A stretch of 39,131 nt of DNA, from positions 1 through 39,131 of the forward strand of contig JASJDI010000011.1 in NCBI GenBank assembly GCA_030065155.1. The letters run 5' to 3'. Source of the DNA: Xenococcaceae cyanobacterium MO_188.B29 (lineage in GTDB: Bacteria > Cyanobacteriota > Cyanobacteriia > Cyanobacteriales > Xenococcaceae). Both the position numbers and the translations under genes were made by a program. The first letter of the stretch is position 1, and each line of letters begins with the position of its first letter. The notes under the pieces are model-generated. The model made no database searches. It worked only from the letters and a program-made list of their open reading frames with translations, and was not told where the DNA came from. Below are positions 1-9,476 of this stretch, in pieces.

Positions 1-267
1 CACTCCGTTCCTGTGACAGGTATTTCACCTGAATAAACTCCAAAACTAGTAAAAATTACTCTCTCCTGCTCAAAACCTCTTGACAGGGGGGACTTTCTCT
101 GGTCTTCTTTTGGCGAAGGTGTTGTAATTAGTAAGAAGTAATGAGTATAACTAAGGCTTGAAAAAAAGCTGATAGCTTATAGCTATCCTAGAGGTTAAAT
201 CTGCCACTCAAGTTTTTCAACAAACCCTAAGTAATCAAATATTCATGACTCAAACAGGATTGCTATA

Positions 268-1164
268 TCAACTTTTAAAAGCAGGAATTTTTTGTAAAAG
301 CTGAATAACTTCGCTAGGGTTTTTAGCTACTTTGATGCCTGATTTTTTTAAGGTAGCCATAGCTCGTTTATCTGTATTAACTGAGGGTACAGAATAGGAT
401 AGTTGATTAGCCATAATAGTAGTAGCGTCTAGAAAAGTTCTCTCTCTGGGAGTGTATAATCCTGCTAAATAGGTAATTACTGGTTTATTTAGATCGGCAT
501 CTGCATAGTAAGCTGCTGCTTGTTCTTGGTAATAATCGGGTTGTCCAATTAGCACAATAGCTTCAGTATTTTTATCTTCCTTGAAAATTGAGAGCCACTG
601 TTGATAGGTAGAACCCAAAATTGCTTCATTACCTAGATGAACTATCATAGATTGTCCCAAATCCGCACGATTTAGTTCTAAAGCTACTTCATAAGTAAGA
701 TTTTCACTATAGCTAATTAGAGCAATATTCCCTGGTTGATAAAATTCTGGTTGAAGCGCGCCAAGACAAATCTTCTCAGGTATCACAATCCCTTTACTGC
801 CTGCGCCCAAAATTAGAGTACCCTTTACTTGGGCTTCTCGTTGCAAACGTACCATATCTAGAGGTGGAATACCAGGAGTAAGAATAATCGCAAATTTAAT
901 TTCTGCTGCTATTGCTTCTCTAACAGCATCTAGTACCTCATAAGGATGAGCGAAAATTAGAGTCGCATCTATTTTACCGATTTTCTCGATCGCTTCTTCT
1001 ACTAAATTAAAAACAGGAATTTCCCCTATTTCTTCCCCTCCTTTCCCAGCACTAATACCTGCTGCAATGTTAGTGCCATAAGCTTTCATTATTGTTGTAT
1101 AGTGGGCAACATTGGGTCGATCGATACCTTGAATAATGACTTTTTCTGGTAATTTCCAATACAT
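268..1164 (-). CDS. sucD: Succinyl-CoA ligase alpha subunit-like protein, active-site residues diverged
   Basis: By family, SucD binds CoA and carries the phosphohistidine that relays phosphate between succinyl phosphate and nucleotide in the TCA cycle. The 298-residue length and overall order match SucD: GKGG near 40-43, GIPPLDM near 98-104, LTYE near 156-159, EAIVLIG near 201-207 and KPVITYLAG near 227-235. Several functional motifs are changed. The N-terminal CoA loop reads GIDRPNVAH instead of a GxxGxxG-type loop. The GPNCPG motif reads GAGSKG. The phosphohistidine position, usually in GHAGAI, is Asp246 in TFLDATTI. It lies 2 bases downstream of sucC on the same strand, so the two form an operon. 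The family assignment is firm from co-linearity with SucD and pairing with sucC. Ordinary ligase activity is doubtful. Confidence 0.82.
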   Translation of the reverse strand: MYWKLPEKVIIQGIDRPNVAHYTTIMKAYGTNIAAGISAGKGGEEIGEIPVFNLVEEAIEKIGKIDATLIFAHPYEVLDAVREAIAAEIKFAIILTPGIPPLDMVRLQREAQVKGTLILGAGSKGIVIPEKICLGALQPEFYQPGNIALISYSENLTYEVALELNRADLGQSMIVHLGNEAILGSTYQQWLSIFKEDKNTEAIVLIGQPDYYQEQAAAYYADADLNKPVITYLAGLYTPRERTFLDATTIMANQLSYSVPSVNTDKRAMATLKKSGIKVAKNPSEVIQLLQKIPAFKS

Positions 1165-1166
1165 TT

Positions 1167-2453
1167 TTATCTAGATTTTCCCAAAGAAACGGCTTTTTCT
1201 ACTGCTTCTTCCAGATTATCTGTCCAATAAAGTGAATTTTGTGGTGTATCTTCTGTTAGACAATCAATTTCTCGATCTAAAAGACGCATAACAATTTTAA
1301 CTGAAGGGATTTTTTTTGGCTGAGAATTAGCTTGATTATCGGGTTGACGACGAGAACGAGATTTTGCTCCATTAGCGACTAAGCTTCTATCTTCTCCTGT
1401 AGTTTTCTCTGTCTTTGGTTCTAGGGGTTGATAAGATTCAACTAGGGTTTGAGCAATAATCGAGTTAACTTCTTTTTCTGCCAAAATATTAACTAATGCT
1501 ACTTTGATTCCTGAGATTTTTTCTACTTCTGTCAATACTTTAGATAGTTCTTGCTGCCAGGAAGCAACAGGAAAGTCTAAAGAGTCTTGACTATTATCAA
1601 TTACTACACAGCAAGCAGGTTTCCCCTTTCTCTGGCAAACTAAATCCCAAGTAATCACAGCTAAATCCCAACTATTACAAATAATTGCTATTTTTCCTTT
1701 ACTATCTTGCCAATGTAGCCATTGTTCACTATCAGCCTTTGATAACAAGTCTCCTTGATCTTTAACCGCTTTTTGCTGAGAAGATAAACTCCTATCTTGA
1801 TTAGTAAGAGTGATAATATCTAAATGTCTAGCTAAAGCAAGGTCGTTGGCGGTAATTTTTCCATCTAAAGCCATCAATTCTCCTTGAGGACTTACACCCA
1901 AAGGATTGATTTCGATTAAATCTAAATCTTTGGCTTGAAATAAGCGATACATTTTTTCAATTACCGTACTAACAGATTGAATTAAATCTCCTGATAGTCC
2001 CATTTTGACAGTTAAGCGACGGGCATAAAAAGGAGAAAATTCAGTATCAACTACTACTTGTTGTAAGTTATCCAGTAAAGCTTCTACATTCATACCTCCT
2101 TGAGACGAACCAAATAGAACAGGACATCTTAATTGATAATCTAAAACAATAGCGAGAAAAAATTCCTGTTGGGCATTATAACGGGCTTCGGCAAGGACTA
2201 CTTCTGGATACTCTCCGAGAATAGATAAATTAAAAATATTTCTAGCTGCTGCGATCGCATCTATAGTATTGGCAACAAAACGAATACCTCCAGCTTTTCC
2301 TCTCCCTCCTACTCTTACCTGAGATTTAAGCACTACAGGATAAGGAATTGTTAACCTCTTTAATTCTCTAGGAGTGTAAATGGTTTGAAAAGGTAAAGTA
2401 GGGATTCCCACTTGACGAAATAATTCTTTAGCTTGATATTCCAATAAATCCAT
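1167..2453 (-). CDS. sucC: Succinyl-CoA ligase beta subunit-like protein (ATP-grasp)
   Basis: SucC is the nucleotide-binding and succinate-binding partner of SucD. The N-terminal ATP-grasp half is well kept: it opens MDLLEYQAKELF, has the glycine-rich VGGRGKAGG near 48-56, and has LIEINPL followed by LDGK near 179-200. The C-terminal ligase domain is poorly kept: the usual GCMVNGAG-like loop reads AIICNSWDL, and the GGI motif before the CoA-side helix reads LAEKE. A polar insert of about 35 residues, rich in K, R, S, N and Q (about 345-380), precedes the last conserved block. At 428 residues it is longer than E. coli SucC (388). It is first in an operon with sucD, 2 bases apart. A complete reading frame argues against a recent pseudogene. 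Confidence 0.84.
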   Translation of the reverse strand: MDLLEYQAKELFRQVGIPTLPFQTIYTPRELKRLTIPYPVVLKSQVRVGGRGKAGGIRFVANTIDAIAAARNIFNLSILGEYPEVVLAEARYNAQQEFFLAIVLDYQLRCPVLFGSSQGGMNVEALLDNLQQVVVDTEFSPFYARRLTVKMGLSGDLIQSVSTVIEKMYRLFQAKDLDLIEINPLGVSPQGELMALDGKITANDLALARHLDIITLTNQDRSLSSQQKAVKDQGDLLSKADSEQWLHWQDSKGKIAIICNSWDLAVITWDLVCQRKGKPACCVVIDNSQDSLDFPVASWQQELSKVLTEVEKISGIKVALVNILAEKEVNSIIAQTLVESYQPLEPKTEKTTGEDRSLVANGAKSRSRRQPDNQANSQPKKIPSVKIVMRLLDREIDCLTEDTPQNSLYWTDNLEEAVEKAVSLGKSR

Positions 2454-2788
2454 TCTCGGTGAGGAACTCAGTTAAGAGTTTAGATAAACAAGTTATAGTA
2501 TCATATTACTACGATAAAAAATTTAAAGTTTTGATGTGGATTTAATAGCTATTCACCAGCACCTAAACAAAATTAATTACATATTGAACGTCTTTCTTTC
2601 CCCTTTTTCCCTCAGCCCAAAAATTCATTTTGCTCGACTAGTTAGTAGCTAACAATACGATCGATTTAAGATTATCCGTAGTTATCCGCTATGGGTGGCA
2701 AATTAAGATACTATACTATTAATCAAGTTCTTTACATTTAGCAGTAAGGAGAGTAATTTTAACTTGATATATTTCAGTATCGATAAAA

Positions 2789-2900
2789 CAAAAAAAACCA
2801 CAGCCTTTTATTAAGCTGTGGGAGTTATCAAGGAATAATACCACCAAATTTCAAGATATATTTGCTGTTAAAATAATAATTAACTTTTAAATTTATCTTT
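2789..2900 (-). ncRNA. Candidate small RNA, unit 1 of a tandem pair
   Basis: On the minus strand a promoter-like -10 box (AACTAT, 2912-2907) is followed by about 110 nt ending in a Rho-independent terminator: stem CCACAGC (2821-2815 read on minus) with GCTGTGG (2804-2798), then a T run (2797-2790). Just before the stem is a 32-base core (2820-2851) found again at 3049-3080 with a single difference. No reading frame of note is present. Length, promoter, terminator and duplication suit a cyanobacterial Yfr-type small RNA; I cannot confirm the family from sequence alone. End positions are estimates. Confidence 0.6.
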
Positions 2901-3018
2901 ACTTCCATAGTTTAACATAAGTATTTTCATGTATTAGTAAAAACAAGGTGTTTAACATGAAGATTAATTGTATTTTTCTTGATTATATATAAACAAAAAA
3001 TAAAGATATTAGTCTCAA

Positions 3019-3121
3019 AAAAAATCCCCTAGCTTTTAATTTAGCCAAGGGAGTTATCAAGGAAGAATACCACCAAATTTACTTACTTTAAGAATAGAAA
3101 TTAAGTTTAAATTTTATACTT
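3019..3121 (-). ncRNA. Candidate small RNA, unit 2 of a tandem pair
   Basis: This is the second copy, about 220 bases upstream of unit 1 on the minus strand. It has a -10-like GACTAT (3133-3128), an A/T-rich 5' part, the same 32-base core (3049-3080, containing minus-strand TTGGTGGTATT and CCTTGATAACTCCC), and a terminator. The terminator stem differs in sequence from unit 1 (CCCTTGGC pairing with GCTAGGGG, two wobbles) but keeps its pairing and is followed by eight T. A conserved single-stranded core with a swapped but still paired stem is what selection on RNA structure would give. Ends are estimates. Confidence 0.6.
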
Positions 3122-3296
3122 ACTCTTATAGTCTAACACGATCATTTTTATCGTCTAGTGAAAATAAGGAGATAAATGTAAAAATTAATTATAGTTTACC
3201 CCCTTGAATTTAAACAAACAATGAAGAGCATAAAATCTATATTCAATAACTGCAAAAATATTGATCACAATAGCATGGTTCAGCAAAATTCAGTAA

Positions 3297-5078
3297 ATGA
3301 AATCTAAGCATTGGAAGTTTTTACGCATTACCTTACTGTCTCTCTTAATTGTTATCTTGTTAACTATGGGTTTTTGGTCAAAAAGGTATACTTCACAATC
3401 GAATACTTATTCTTCACTTTTAAGCGATCCTTTTTTACAACTACCAACTTCTAATTCAGTAAGAGTAGTTTGGTTTACTAGCTGGGAAGGCGATTTTCAT
3501 AATGTGATTTATGGTCAAAGACTCAATAATAGTGTTAAAGCAACAACCACAAAACTTAGTCTTGTCAGAGAAGATTCAGATTCCCGTTTAGATATAGATT
3601 ATCAAAAGGTAACTTCTAGAGATATTTGGCGACATGAGGCGACCATTTCGGAATTAAAGCCAAACAAACGTATTCCTTATCAAGTAGTAAGTATTCATGA
3701 TGGCGAAGAAATCCTTAGTCGGGTGTTTACTCTAGCTGCTGCACCACAACCAAATACACCCCTTAAAATTTTACTAACCTCCGATCATCAACTAATGCCT
3801 ATGGCAGCAGCCAATATGCAAAAAGTAGTTGAAACTGTAGGTAAGGTAGATGCTGTTTTTATAGCAGGAGATTTAGTTAACATTCCAGATCGTGCTTCGG
3901 AATGGTTTGATGATAATCGTGGTGGGGCATTTTTTCCTGTTCTACAAGGGAGAGCAAAATATAAACTAGACAAAAGTGGCATTGAAAGAATTTATCATGG
4001 GGGAGAAATAATTCAACACGCAGTTATTTTTCCTGCTATAGGCAATCATGAGGTAATGGGCAGATTTTCTGATACGTCTCCGCTCAAACGACAGTTCACT
4101 GATGCTGTTCCTCGTGCTCAAGCAGAAAAATTATATTGGCAAGATCGAGGCAATATTAATGAAACAGGAGATCCTAAAATACAAAAAGCCTGGTTAAAAG
4201 CTAATTCTTTTAATACCGATACTTACGAAGAAATTTTTACTCTTCCTGAAAATTCTAGTGGCGGAAAAAAATATTATGCGGTTACGTTTGGCAATATTCG
4301 CTTAGTAGTTTTATATGTTACTAATATTTGGCGATCGCCTAGTTTAGAATCTAATGTAAAAGGTAGATATCAAGAAAAAACAGAAGATCTAAACCAACCA
4401 GAAAAATGGGGTTACGGGCAACATATTTTTGAACCCATTGTCAAAGGTAGTTCTCAATACCATTGGTTAGAACAAGAATTACAAAGCGAAGCTTTTAAAC
4501 AAGCTAAATACAAAATAGTGATGTTTCACCATCCACCTCATACTTTAGGAGGAAATATCGTTCCACCCTATACCGATCCTCTAGCACGAATTGAATACGA
4601 CGAAAATAAACAAATTACCTCTGTTCGTTATGAATATCCCCAAGAAAACGACTATATTATTCGGGATGTTCTTCCTTTGTTAGAGTCAGCAGAAGTCCAA
4701 TTAGTCTATTATGGTCATTCCCATCTTTGGAATCGTTTTGTTAATCCTCAAGGAGTTCATTTTCTAGAATCTTCTAATGTGGGTAATACTTATGGTGCCC
4801 ACATCGAAGAGAATAAAAGACCAGTACCTAAAGATAATCCTCAGCTAAACTATGTAGAAACAGGCGATCCCAATGGGTTAACCCCAATTATTCCTACTAT
4901 TCGACCCTTAAAAGATAATTCAGGTAAATTTTTACCTTACATAGCCAGCAATGATATTACCGTTTTTAGTATTTTTGATACTGCTATGGGAACTGTCAGT
5001 AGTTATTTTTACGATACTAGAAAACCAGAATCTCCTGTAGTTAAATTTGATGAATTTATGTTAATTCCTAATAACTGA
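3297..5078 (+). CDS. Calcineurin-like metallophosphoesterase (purple acid phosphatase type), membrane-anchored
   Basis: This 593-residue protein starts with a hydrophobic segment (about 10-26), so it is probably tethered to or exported across the cytoplasmic membrane. Residues about 50-148 resemble the beta-sandwich (fibronectin-like) domain found ahead of the catalytic domain in purple acid phosphatases. The two-metal phosphoesterase motifs follow in order: Asp163 (TSDHQ), Asp192 (GDLV), Asn250-His251 (GNHE), His411/412 (MFHHPPH) and GHSH at 473-476. The first motif has His directly after Asp, slightly unlike the usual DxG/DxH spacing. It likely hydrolyses a phosphate ester or nucleotide outside the cytoplasm; the substrate cannot be read from sequence. 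It stands alone, with a small-RNA pair upstream. Confidence 0.85.
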   Translation: MKSKHWKFLRITLLSLLIVILLTMGFWSKRYTSQSNTYSSLLSDPFLQLPTSNSVRVVWFTSWEGDFHNVIYGQRLNNSVKATTTKLSLVREDSDSRLDIDYQKVTSRDIWRHEATISELKPNKRIPYQVVSIHDGEEILSRVFTLAAAPQPNTPLKILLTSDHQLMPMAAANMQKVVETVGKVDAVFIAGDLVNIPDRASEWFDDNRGGAFFPVLQGRAKYKLDKSGIERIYHGGEIIQHAVIFPAIGNHEVMGRFSDTSPLKRQFTDAVPRAQAEKLYWQDRGNINETGDPKIQKAWLKANSFNTDTYEEIFTLPENSSGGKKYYAVTFGNIRLVVLYVTNIWRSPSLESNVKGRYQEKTEDLNQPEKWGYGQHIFEPIVKGSSQYHWLEQELQSEAFKQAKYKIVMFHHPPHTLGGNIVPPYTDPLARIEYDENKQITSVRYEYPQENDYIIRDVLPLLESAEVQLVYYGHSHLWNRFVNPQGVHFLESSNVGNTYGAHIEENKRPVPKDNPQLNYVETGDPNGLTPIIPTIRPLKDNSGKFLPYIASNDITVFSIFDTAMGTVSSYFYDTRKPESPVVKFDEFMLIPNN

Positions 5079-5284
5079 ATCTGAATTTGTCATTATTTTC
5101 TTAAAAAAAGAATAGCTGCCAACTTATTTTGTTCTCTATGAATTGGCAATTAGTATCTATTGATACTATACGAGAAGCAGATAACTAGTAACTTTAATAA
5201 TTGAGGAGTTAAGTATACTTAATTATTTTTGGTTACTAATCTGAAATAGTTTAAGTTTAGATTATAAGCAAAAAAACAAAGTCC

Positions 5285-6301
5285 ATGGGGGTTGATTTAT
5301 CTATGGAGAGCGTCGCTCAAGATATATTTCCGGTTGTCTACTCAACTCTTTCTCCTCAAGCCTTGATTACACAAGTGCTTGGTCAGTACAATCTTGGGGA
5401 GGTAACCACCTGTCAATTATGGAATAGGGGGTTGAGTGATGTTTATTTGGTAGAGATAGAAAAACAGCCTTATATCTTAAAAGTTTCTCATCATCATTGG
5501 CGTTCTCTCTCAGAGATTCAGTTTGAATTAGAATTACTTGAGTTTTTGCACCAAAAACATGTTCCCGTTGCTTATCCAATTAGAACTAGAGAACAACAAC
5601 TATTTGTTACGATTAGAGCCTTAGAAGGCGATCGCTATGCAGCCTTATTTCCCTACGCTAATGGTACTGTACCTTTAGGAGATTTAAACTTAACTCAAGG
5701 TGAAATTTTTGGTCAAACTTTAGGTAGGCTACATCAAACTACAGCAAATTTTTATACATCCGTCCAACGTAAACCTTTAACTCTAGACTACCTCTTAGAT
5801 GAATCCTATCAATTAATTGCTCCCTGTTTGCAAGATAGAGTAGATGATCTAGACTTTCTAGAAAGAGCGATCGATCGTATTAAGCTACAATTACAACATA
5901 TTCCCCAAAAACCTCCTTTTTGGGTAGTGTGCTGGGGCGATCCCCATAGTGGTAATGTTCACTTTACAGAAAATAATCAAATAACTTTATTTGATTTCGA
6001 TCAATGTGGTTACGGTTGGCGAATATTCGATTTAGCTAAATTTCTTCAAGTTTCTCTTCATGCTGGTATCCAGAGAAAAGTCCGAGATGCTTTTTTAGCT
6101 GGTTATCAGACTGTCCAAAATCTGACAAGCCAAGAACTTGACTCACTACCACTTTTAACTCAAACTGCTCATATTTGGGTTTGGGCAATTAGTATTAATG
6201 CTGCCAAAATACATTGCTGGTGCAGATTAGATCGTAGTTATTTCAGTAGAAAGATAGAAGAATTAAAAAGATTAACTTCTCAAAATTGGCAGCTATTCTA
6301 A
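5285..6301 (+). CDS. APH/choline-kinase-fold phosphotransferase (SrkA/RdoA-like)
   Basis: A 338-residue small-molecule or protein kinase of the aminoglycoside phosphotransferase fold. The N-lobe lysine is probably Lys66 in YILKVS. The catalytic loop reads WGDPHSGN, with Asp219 as base and Asn224 as metal ligand. The metal-binding DFD is at 237-239 in LFDFDQ, followed by GWRIFDLAKFL, typical of the homoserine kinase II/SrkA branch. The substrate is unknown; SrkA-like enzymes act in stress responses. The start is uncertain: ATG at 5285 has no clear ribosome site, and a second ATG at 5303 follows a G-rich stretch. It is a single gene with no obvious partner. Confidence 0.82.
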   Translation: MGVDLSMESVAQDIFPVVYSTLSPQALITQVLGQYNLGEVTTCQLWNRGLSDVYLVEIEKQPYILKVSHHHWRSLSEIQFELELLEFLHQKHVPVAYPIRTREQQLFVTIRALEGDRYAALFPYANGTVPLGDLNLTQGEIFGQTLGRLHQTTANFYTSVQRKPLTLDYLLDESYQLIAPCLQDRVDDLDFLERAIDRIKLQLQHIPQKPPFWVVCWGDPHSGNVHFTENNQITLFDFDQCGYGWRIFDLAKFLQVSLHAGIQRKVRDAFLAGYQTVQNLTSQELDSLPLLTQTAHIWVWAISINAAKIHCWCRLDRSYFSRKIEELKRLTSQNWQLF

Positions 6302-6695
6302 ACCTTTTATAAGGTGATTTCCAGTAAAGAACATATCATTGGCGTAGGGGTGCATCGCTCCAAAGGATTAGCTTCGTGTCTCGATGCGCCCCTACAGGGA
6401 CTGATAAATCCGCTCAAAATCTGGTACAAATATTTCAGGAAATTACCTAATTTAAAACTTATAGTTAGTAGTTAAACGAACAACTTGGTATCTCAGAGAT
6501 TTGAGAACCACTATAATCACCAAATCCTGAAAAACCTATAGTCAAAAGCCTTCGATCCTCGATAAATTAGAAGAAGATACATTGTTAACTACTTCTTGAT
6601 TTCTGAGATAAGCCATCCTACTAAAAGAGATTTAGGGAAATCAATGAGACAATATATACTCTGCAATAAATCTATATAAAGAGGAGATACACTAA
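6302..6695. repeat. 394-base gap holding one GTAGGGG-type inverted repeat
   Basis: Arms at 6344-6357 (GTAGGGGTGCATCG) and 6382-6395 (CGATGCGCCCCTAC) pair throughout with one G-T. Related GTAGGGG...CCCCTAC repeats are common between cyanobacterial genes; a relative lies at 15301-15320 here. The rest is AT-rich. A short hairpin (TCTCA/TGAGA) sits near 6491-6506. I see no other gene. The acnB promoter should lie near the right end; its ribosome site is AGAGGAG at about 6679-6686. Confidence 0.6.
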
Positions 6696-9293
6696 ATGCT
6701 AGAAGCTTATCGTCAACACAAAGCGGAAAGGGAAGCCCACGGAATACCACCTCTACCCTTAACAGCCGAACAAACATCCCAACTGTGCGAACTATTAAAA
6801 AATCCACCCGAAGAGGAAAAAGAAGAACTACTAGCATTATTAAGAGATAGAGTACCTCCTGGTGTAGACGAGGCAGCTTATGTTAAAGCAGGATTTCTTA
6901 CTGCTGTTGCCAAGAAAGAAATTGAATGTCCTTTAATCTCTCCTCAGGGTGCAGTAGATTTATTAGGCACAATGGTAGGAGGTTATAACGTTCAGTCTTT
7001 AGTAGAATTACTCAAATCTAATGACTCTAGTATTGCTGCTGAAGCTACTAATGCCCTAAGTAAAACGCTGTTAGTATTCGATGCTTTCAATGATGTTTTA
7101 GAACTTTCAGAAACCAACTCCTATGCCAAACAGGTAATTGATTCTTGGGCAAATGCTGAGTGGTTTATTAGTCGTCCTCAAGTAGCCGAAAGCATTACCG
7201 TCACAGTTTTTAAAGTACCAGGGGAAACCAACACTGATGACTTATCCCCTGCACCCCACGCCACTACTCGCCCCGATATTCCCCTTCATGCTTTGACAAT
7301 GTTAGAGTCAAAAATGCCTGGAGGATTAGCCACCATTGTTCATCTCAAAACCAAAGGACATCCCGTTGCTTATGTTGGCGATGTGGTTGGTACGGGTTCA
7401 TCTCGAAAATCGGCAATTAACTCAGTATTGTGGCATTTAGGAATGGACATTCCCTTTGTCCCCAATAAAAAAGCTGGTGGCTATATCTTAGGTAATAAAA
7501 TTGCCCCCATTTTCTTTAATACGGCAGAAGATTCTGGGGCATTACCGATTGAGTGTGATGTTTCCCAGATGAATACAGGAGATGTAATTACTATCTATCC
7601 CTACAAAGGAGAAATTACTAACGAAGCTGGAGAAGTAATCTCTACTTTTACCCTCAAACCCGAAACTATTTTAGATGAAGTTCGGGCTGGTGGACGGATT
7701 CCTTTACTTATTGGTAGAGCATTAACTGATAAAACCAGAGAAGCCCTAGGACTAGAAGTTTCTGATATCTTCACTCGTCCTTCTATGCCAGAAGATACAG
7801 GCAAAGGCTTTACCCTAGCACAAAAAATGGTAGGAAAAGCTTGTGGTTTACCTGGGGTACGCCCTGGAAGTTCTTGTGAACCAATTATGACTACCGTTGG
7901 TTCTCAGGATACCACAGGTCCTATGACCAGAGATGAATTAAAAGAATTGGCTTGTCTTGGTTTTAATGCGGATTTAACTTTGCAAACCTTCTGTCATACT
8001 GCAGCCTATCCCAAACCAGTAGATATTAAAACCCATAAGGAATTACCTGACTTCTTCTCTACCCGTGGTGGTGTCGCACTGCGCCCTGGAGATGGTATTA
8101 TCCATTCTTGGCTAAATCGGATGTTATTACCTGATACGGTGGGTACTGGTGGTGACTCTCATACTCGTTTTCCCCTTGGTATTTCTTTCCCTGCGGGTTC
8201 TGGGTTAGTTGCTTTTGCAGCAGCTTTAGGGGTAATGCCTTTAGATATGCCCGAATCTGTGTTAGTTCGCTTTACAGGAGAATTGCAACCAGGAGTAACC
8301 CTTAGAGATATTGTCAATGCTATTCCTTGGGTAGCTATACAAGAAGGCAAACTCACTGTTGCCAAAGAAAATAAGAAAAATGTTTTCAACGGGCGCGTGA
8401 TGGAAATGGAAGGTTTACCCGATTTGAAAGTAGAACAGGCTTTTGAACTTACCGATGCTACCGCTGAACGTTCTTGTTCTGGTAGTACTATTAAGTTAAG
8501 CGAGGAAACTGTAGCCGAATATTTGCGATCGAATGTAGCTCTGTTAAAAAATATGGTAGCACGGGGTTATAGTGATGCCCGCACTATTATGCGTCGTGTA
8601 GCCAAGATGGAACAGTGGTTAGCTAATCCTCAATTAATGTCTGCTGATGAAGATGCAGAATATGCAGATATCATCGAAGTTAATCTCAACGAAATCAAAG
8701 AACCTATTGTCGCTGCACCGAATGATCCCGATAACGTTAAATTAATGTCAGAATGTGCAGGGGATAAAGTAGATGAAGTGTTCATCGGTTCTTGTATGAC
8801 TAATATTGGACACTATCGCGCTGCTGCTAAAATCCTTGAAGGTGCAGGAGTAGTCAAAGGACGTTTATGGATTTGTCCTCCCACTCGCATGGATGAAAAA
8901 CAACTGCGAGAAGAAGGCGTATATGGTATCTTTGCTGCTGCTGGCGCACGCACAGAAATGCCTGGCTGTTCTCTCTGTATGGGGAATCAAGCCCGCGTAG
9001 AAGATAATGCTACAGTCTTTTCTACTTCTACTCGTAACTTTAATAATCGTATGGGTAAAGGCGCACAAGTTTATTTAGGTTCGGCTGAATTGGCTGCTGT
9101 TTGTGCTTTGTTAGGTAAAATTCCCACTGTGGAAGAGTATATGGCGATTGTCAAAGAGAAAGTTACACCCTTTGCAGGAGAATTATATCGTTATTTGAAT
9201 TTCGATCAAATTTCTGGTTTTGAAGATGAAGGTAGGGTAATTCCTTTGGAAGAAATGCCGAAGATTGAGGATATTTTGGGGATGCCTGTTTAA
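6696..9293 (+). CDS. acnB: Aconitate hydratase B (bifunctional with 2-methylisocitrate dehydratase)
   Basis: AcnB interconverts citrate and isocitrate in the TCA cycle using a 4Fe-4S cluster. The 865-residue length equals the usual AcnB length, and the domain order is AcnB-specific: N-terminal HEAT-like helical domain (about 1-160), then the swivel domain (about 165-370), then the three cluster-binding domains. Cluster cysteines are visible in FIGSCMTN and PGCSLCMGN near the C-terminus. [16 protein letters not shown] and GGDSHTRF are typical catalytic-region motifs. A ribosome site (AGAGGAG) lies 9-10 bases before the ATG. The gene ends directly against a 37-bp palindromic repeat that marks the left side of the accessory island. 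Confidence 0.97.
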   Translation: MLEAYRQHKAEREAHGIPPLPLTAEQTSQLCELLKNPPEEEKEELLALLRDRVPPGVDEAAYVKAGFLTAVAKKEIECPLISPQGAVDLLGTMVGGYNVQSLVELLKSNDSSIAAEATNALSKTLLVFDAFNDVLELSETNSYAKQVIDSWANAEWFISRPQVAESITVTVFKVPGETNTDDLSPAPHATTRPDIPLHALTMLESKMPGGLATIVHLKTKGHPVAYVGDVVGTGSSRKSAINSVLWHLGMDIPFVPNKKAGGYILGNKIAPIFFNTAEDSGALPIECDVSQMNTGDVITIYPYKGEITNEAGEVISTFTLKPETILDEVRAGGRIPLLIGRALTDKTREALGLEVSDIFTRPSMPEDTGKGFTLAQKMVGKACGLPGVRPGSSCEPIMTTVGSQDTTGPMTRDELKELACLGFNADLTLQTFCHTAAYPKPVDIKTHKELPDFFSTRGGVALRPGDGIIHSWLNRMLLPDTVGTGGDSHTRFPLGISFPAGSGLVAFAAALGVMPLDMPESVLVRFTGELQPGVTLRDIVNAIPWVAIQEGKLTVAKENKKNVFNGRVMEMEGLPDLKVEQAFELTDATAERSCSGSTIKLSEETVAEYLRSNVALLKNMVARGYSDARTIMRRVAKMEQWLANPQLMSADEDAEYADIIEVNLNEIKEPIVAAPNDPDNVKLMSECAGDKVDEVFIGSCMTNIGHYRAAAKILEGAGVVKGRLWICPPTRMDEKQLREEGVYGIFAAAGARTEMPGCSLCMGNQARVEDNATVFSTSTRNFNNRMGKGAQVYLGSAELAAVCALLGKIPTVEEYMAIVKEKVTPFAGELYRYLNFDQISGFEDEGRVIPLEEMPKIEDILGMPV

Positions 9294-9330
9294 CCTCTCC
9301 CCCAGCCCCTCTCCTACTAGGAGAGGGGAG
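9294..9330. repeat. 37-bp palindromic repeat, left copy of the pair flanking the RT gene
   Basis: It begins CCTCTCCCCCAGCCCC at the base after the acnB stop. It contains a 9-bp stem, CCCCTCTCC with GGAGAGGGG, around a 5-base loop, so it may also terminate acnB transcription. The reverse complement recurs at 11107-11143 with 2 differences in 37. Similar repeats are widespread between cyanobacterial genes, so it is not by itself proof of a transposon. Confidence 0.8.
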
Positions 9331-9476
9331 CAACAGTAATTCAGGATACAAAAGATCATTATAGTCAGAATAAATCAGCTTTTCTACATATTTTATTGAA
9401 CTTATGATCACACTTAATATTTATATGTCATGGCATTTTAAGTACAGAGTAAATCACATCAAGAAAGGAAATGATT

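Noticed and set aside
1-36. Possible C-terminal tail of a plus-strand gene (HSVPVTGISPE then stop) at the left edge
   Set aside because: Eleven residues are too few to support a gene; nothing else confirms frame or strand.
5117-5148. Hairpin TGCCAA/TTGGCA after the phosphoesterase gene as a terminator
   Set aside because: The loop is about 20 bases and no T tract follows on the plus strand; a T run exists only on the minus strand, where no gene ends.
9163-9411. Minus-strand frame of 82 codons across the acnB end
   Set aside because: It is a translation of acnB antisense and of the palindromic repeat (SPSRRGAGG-type peptide).
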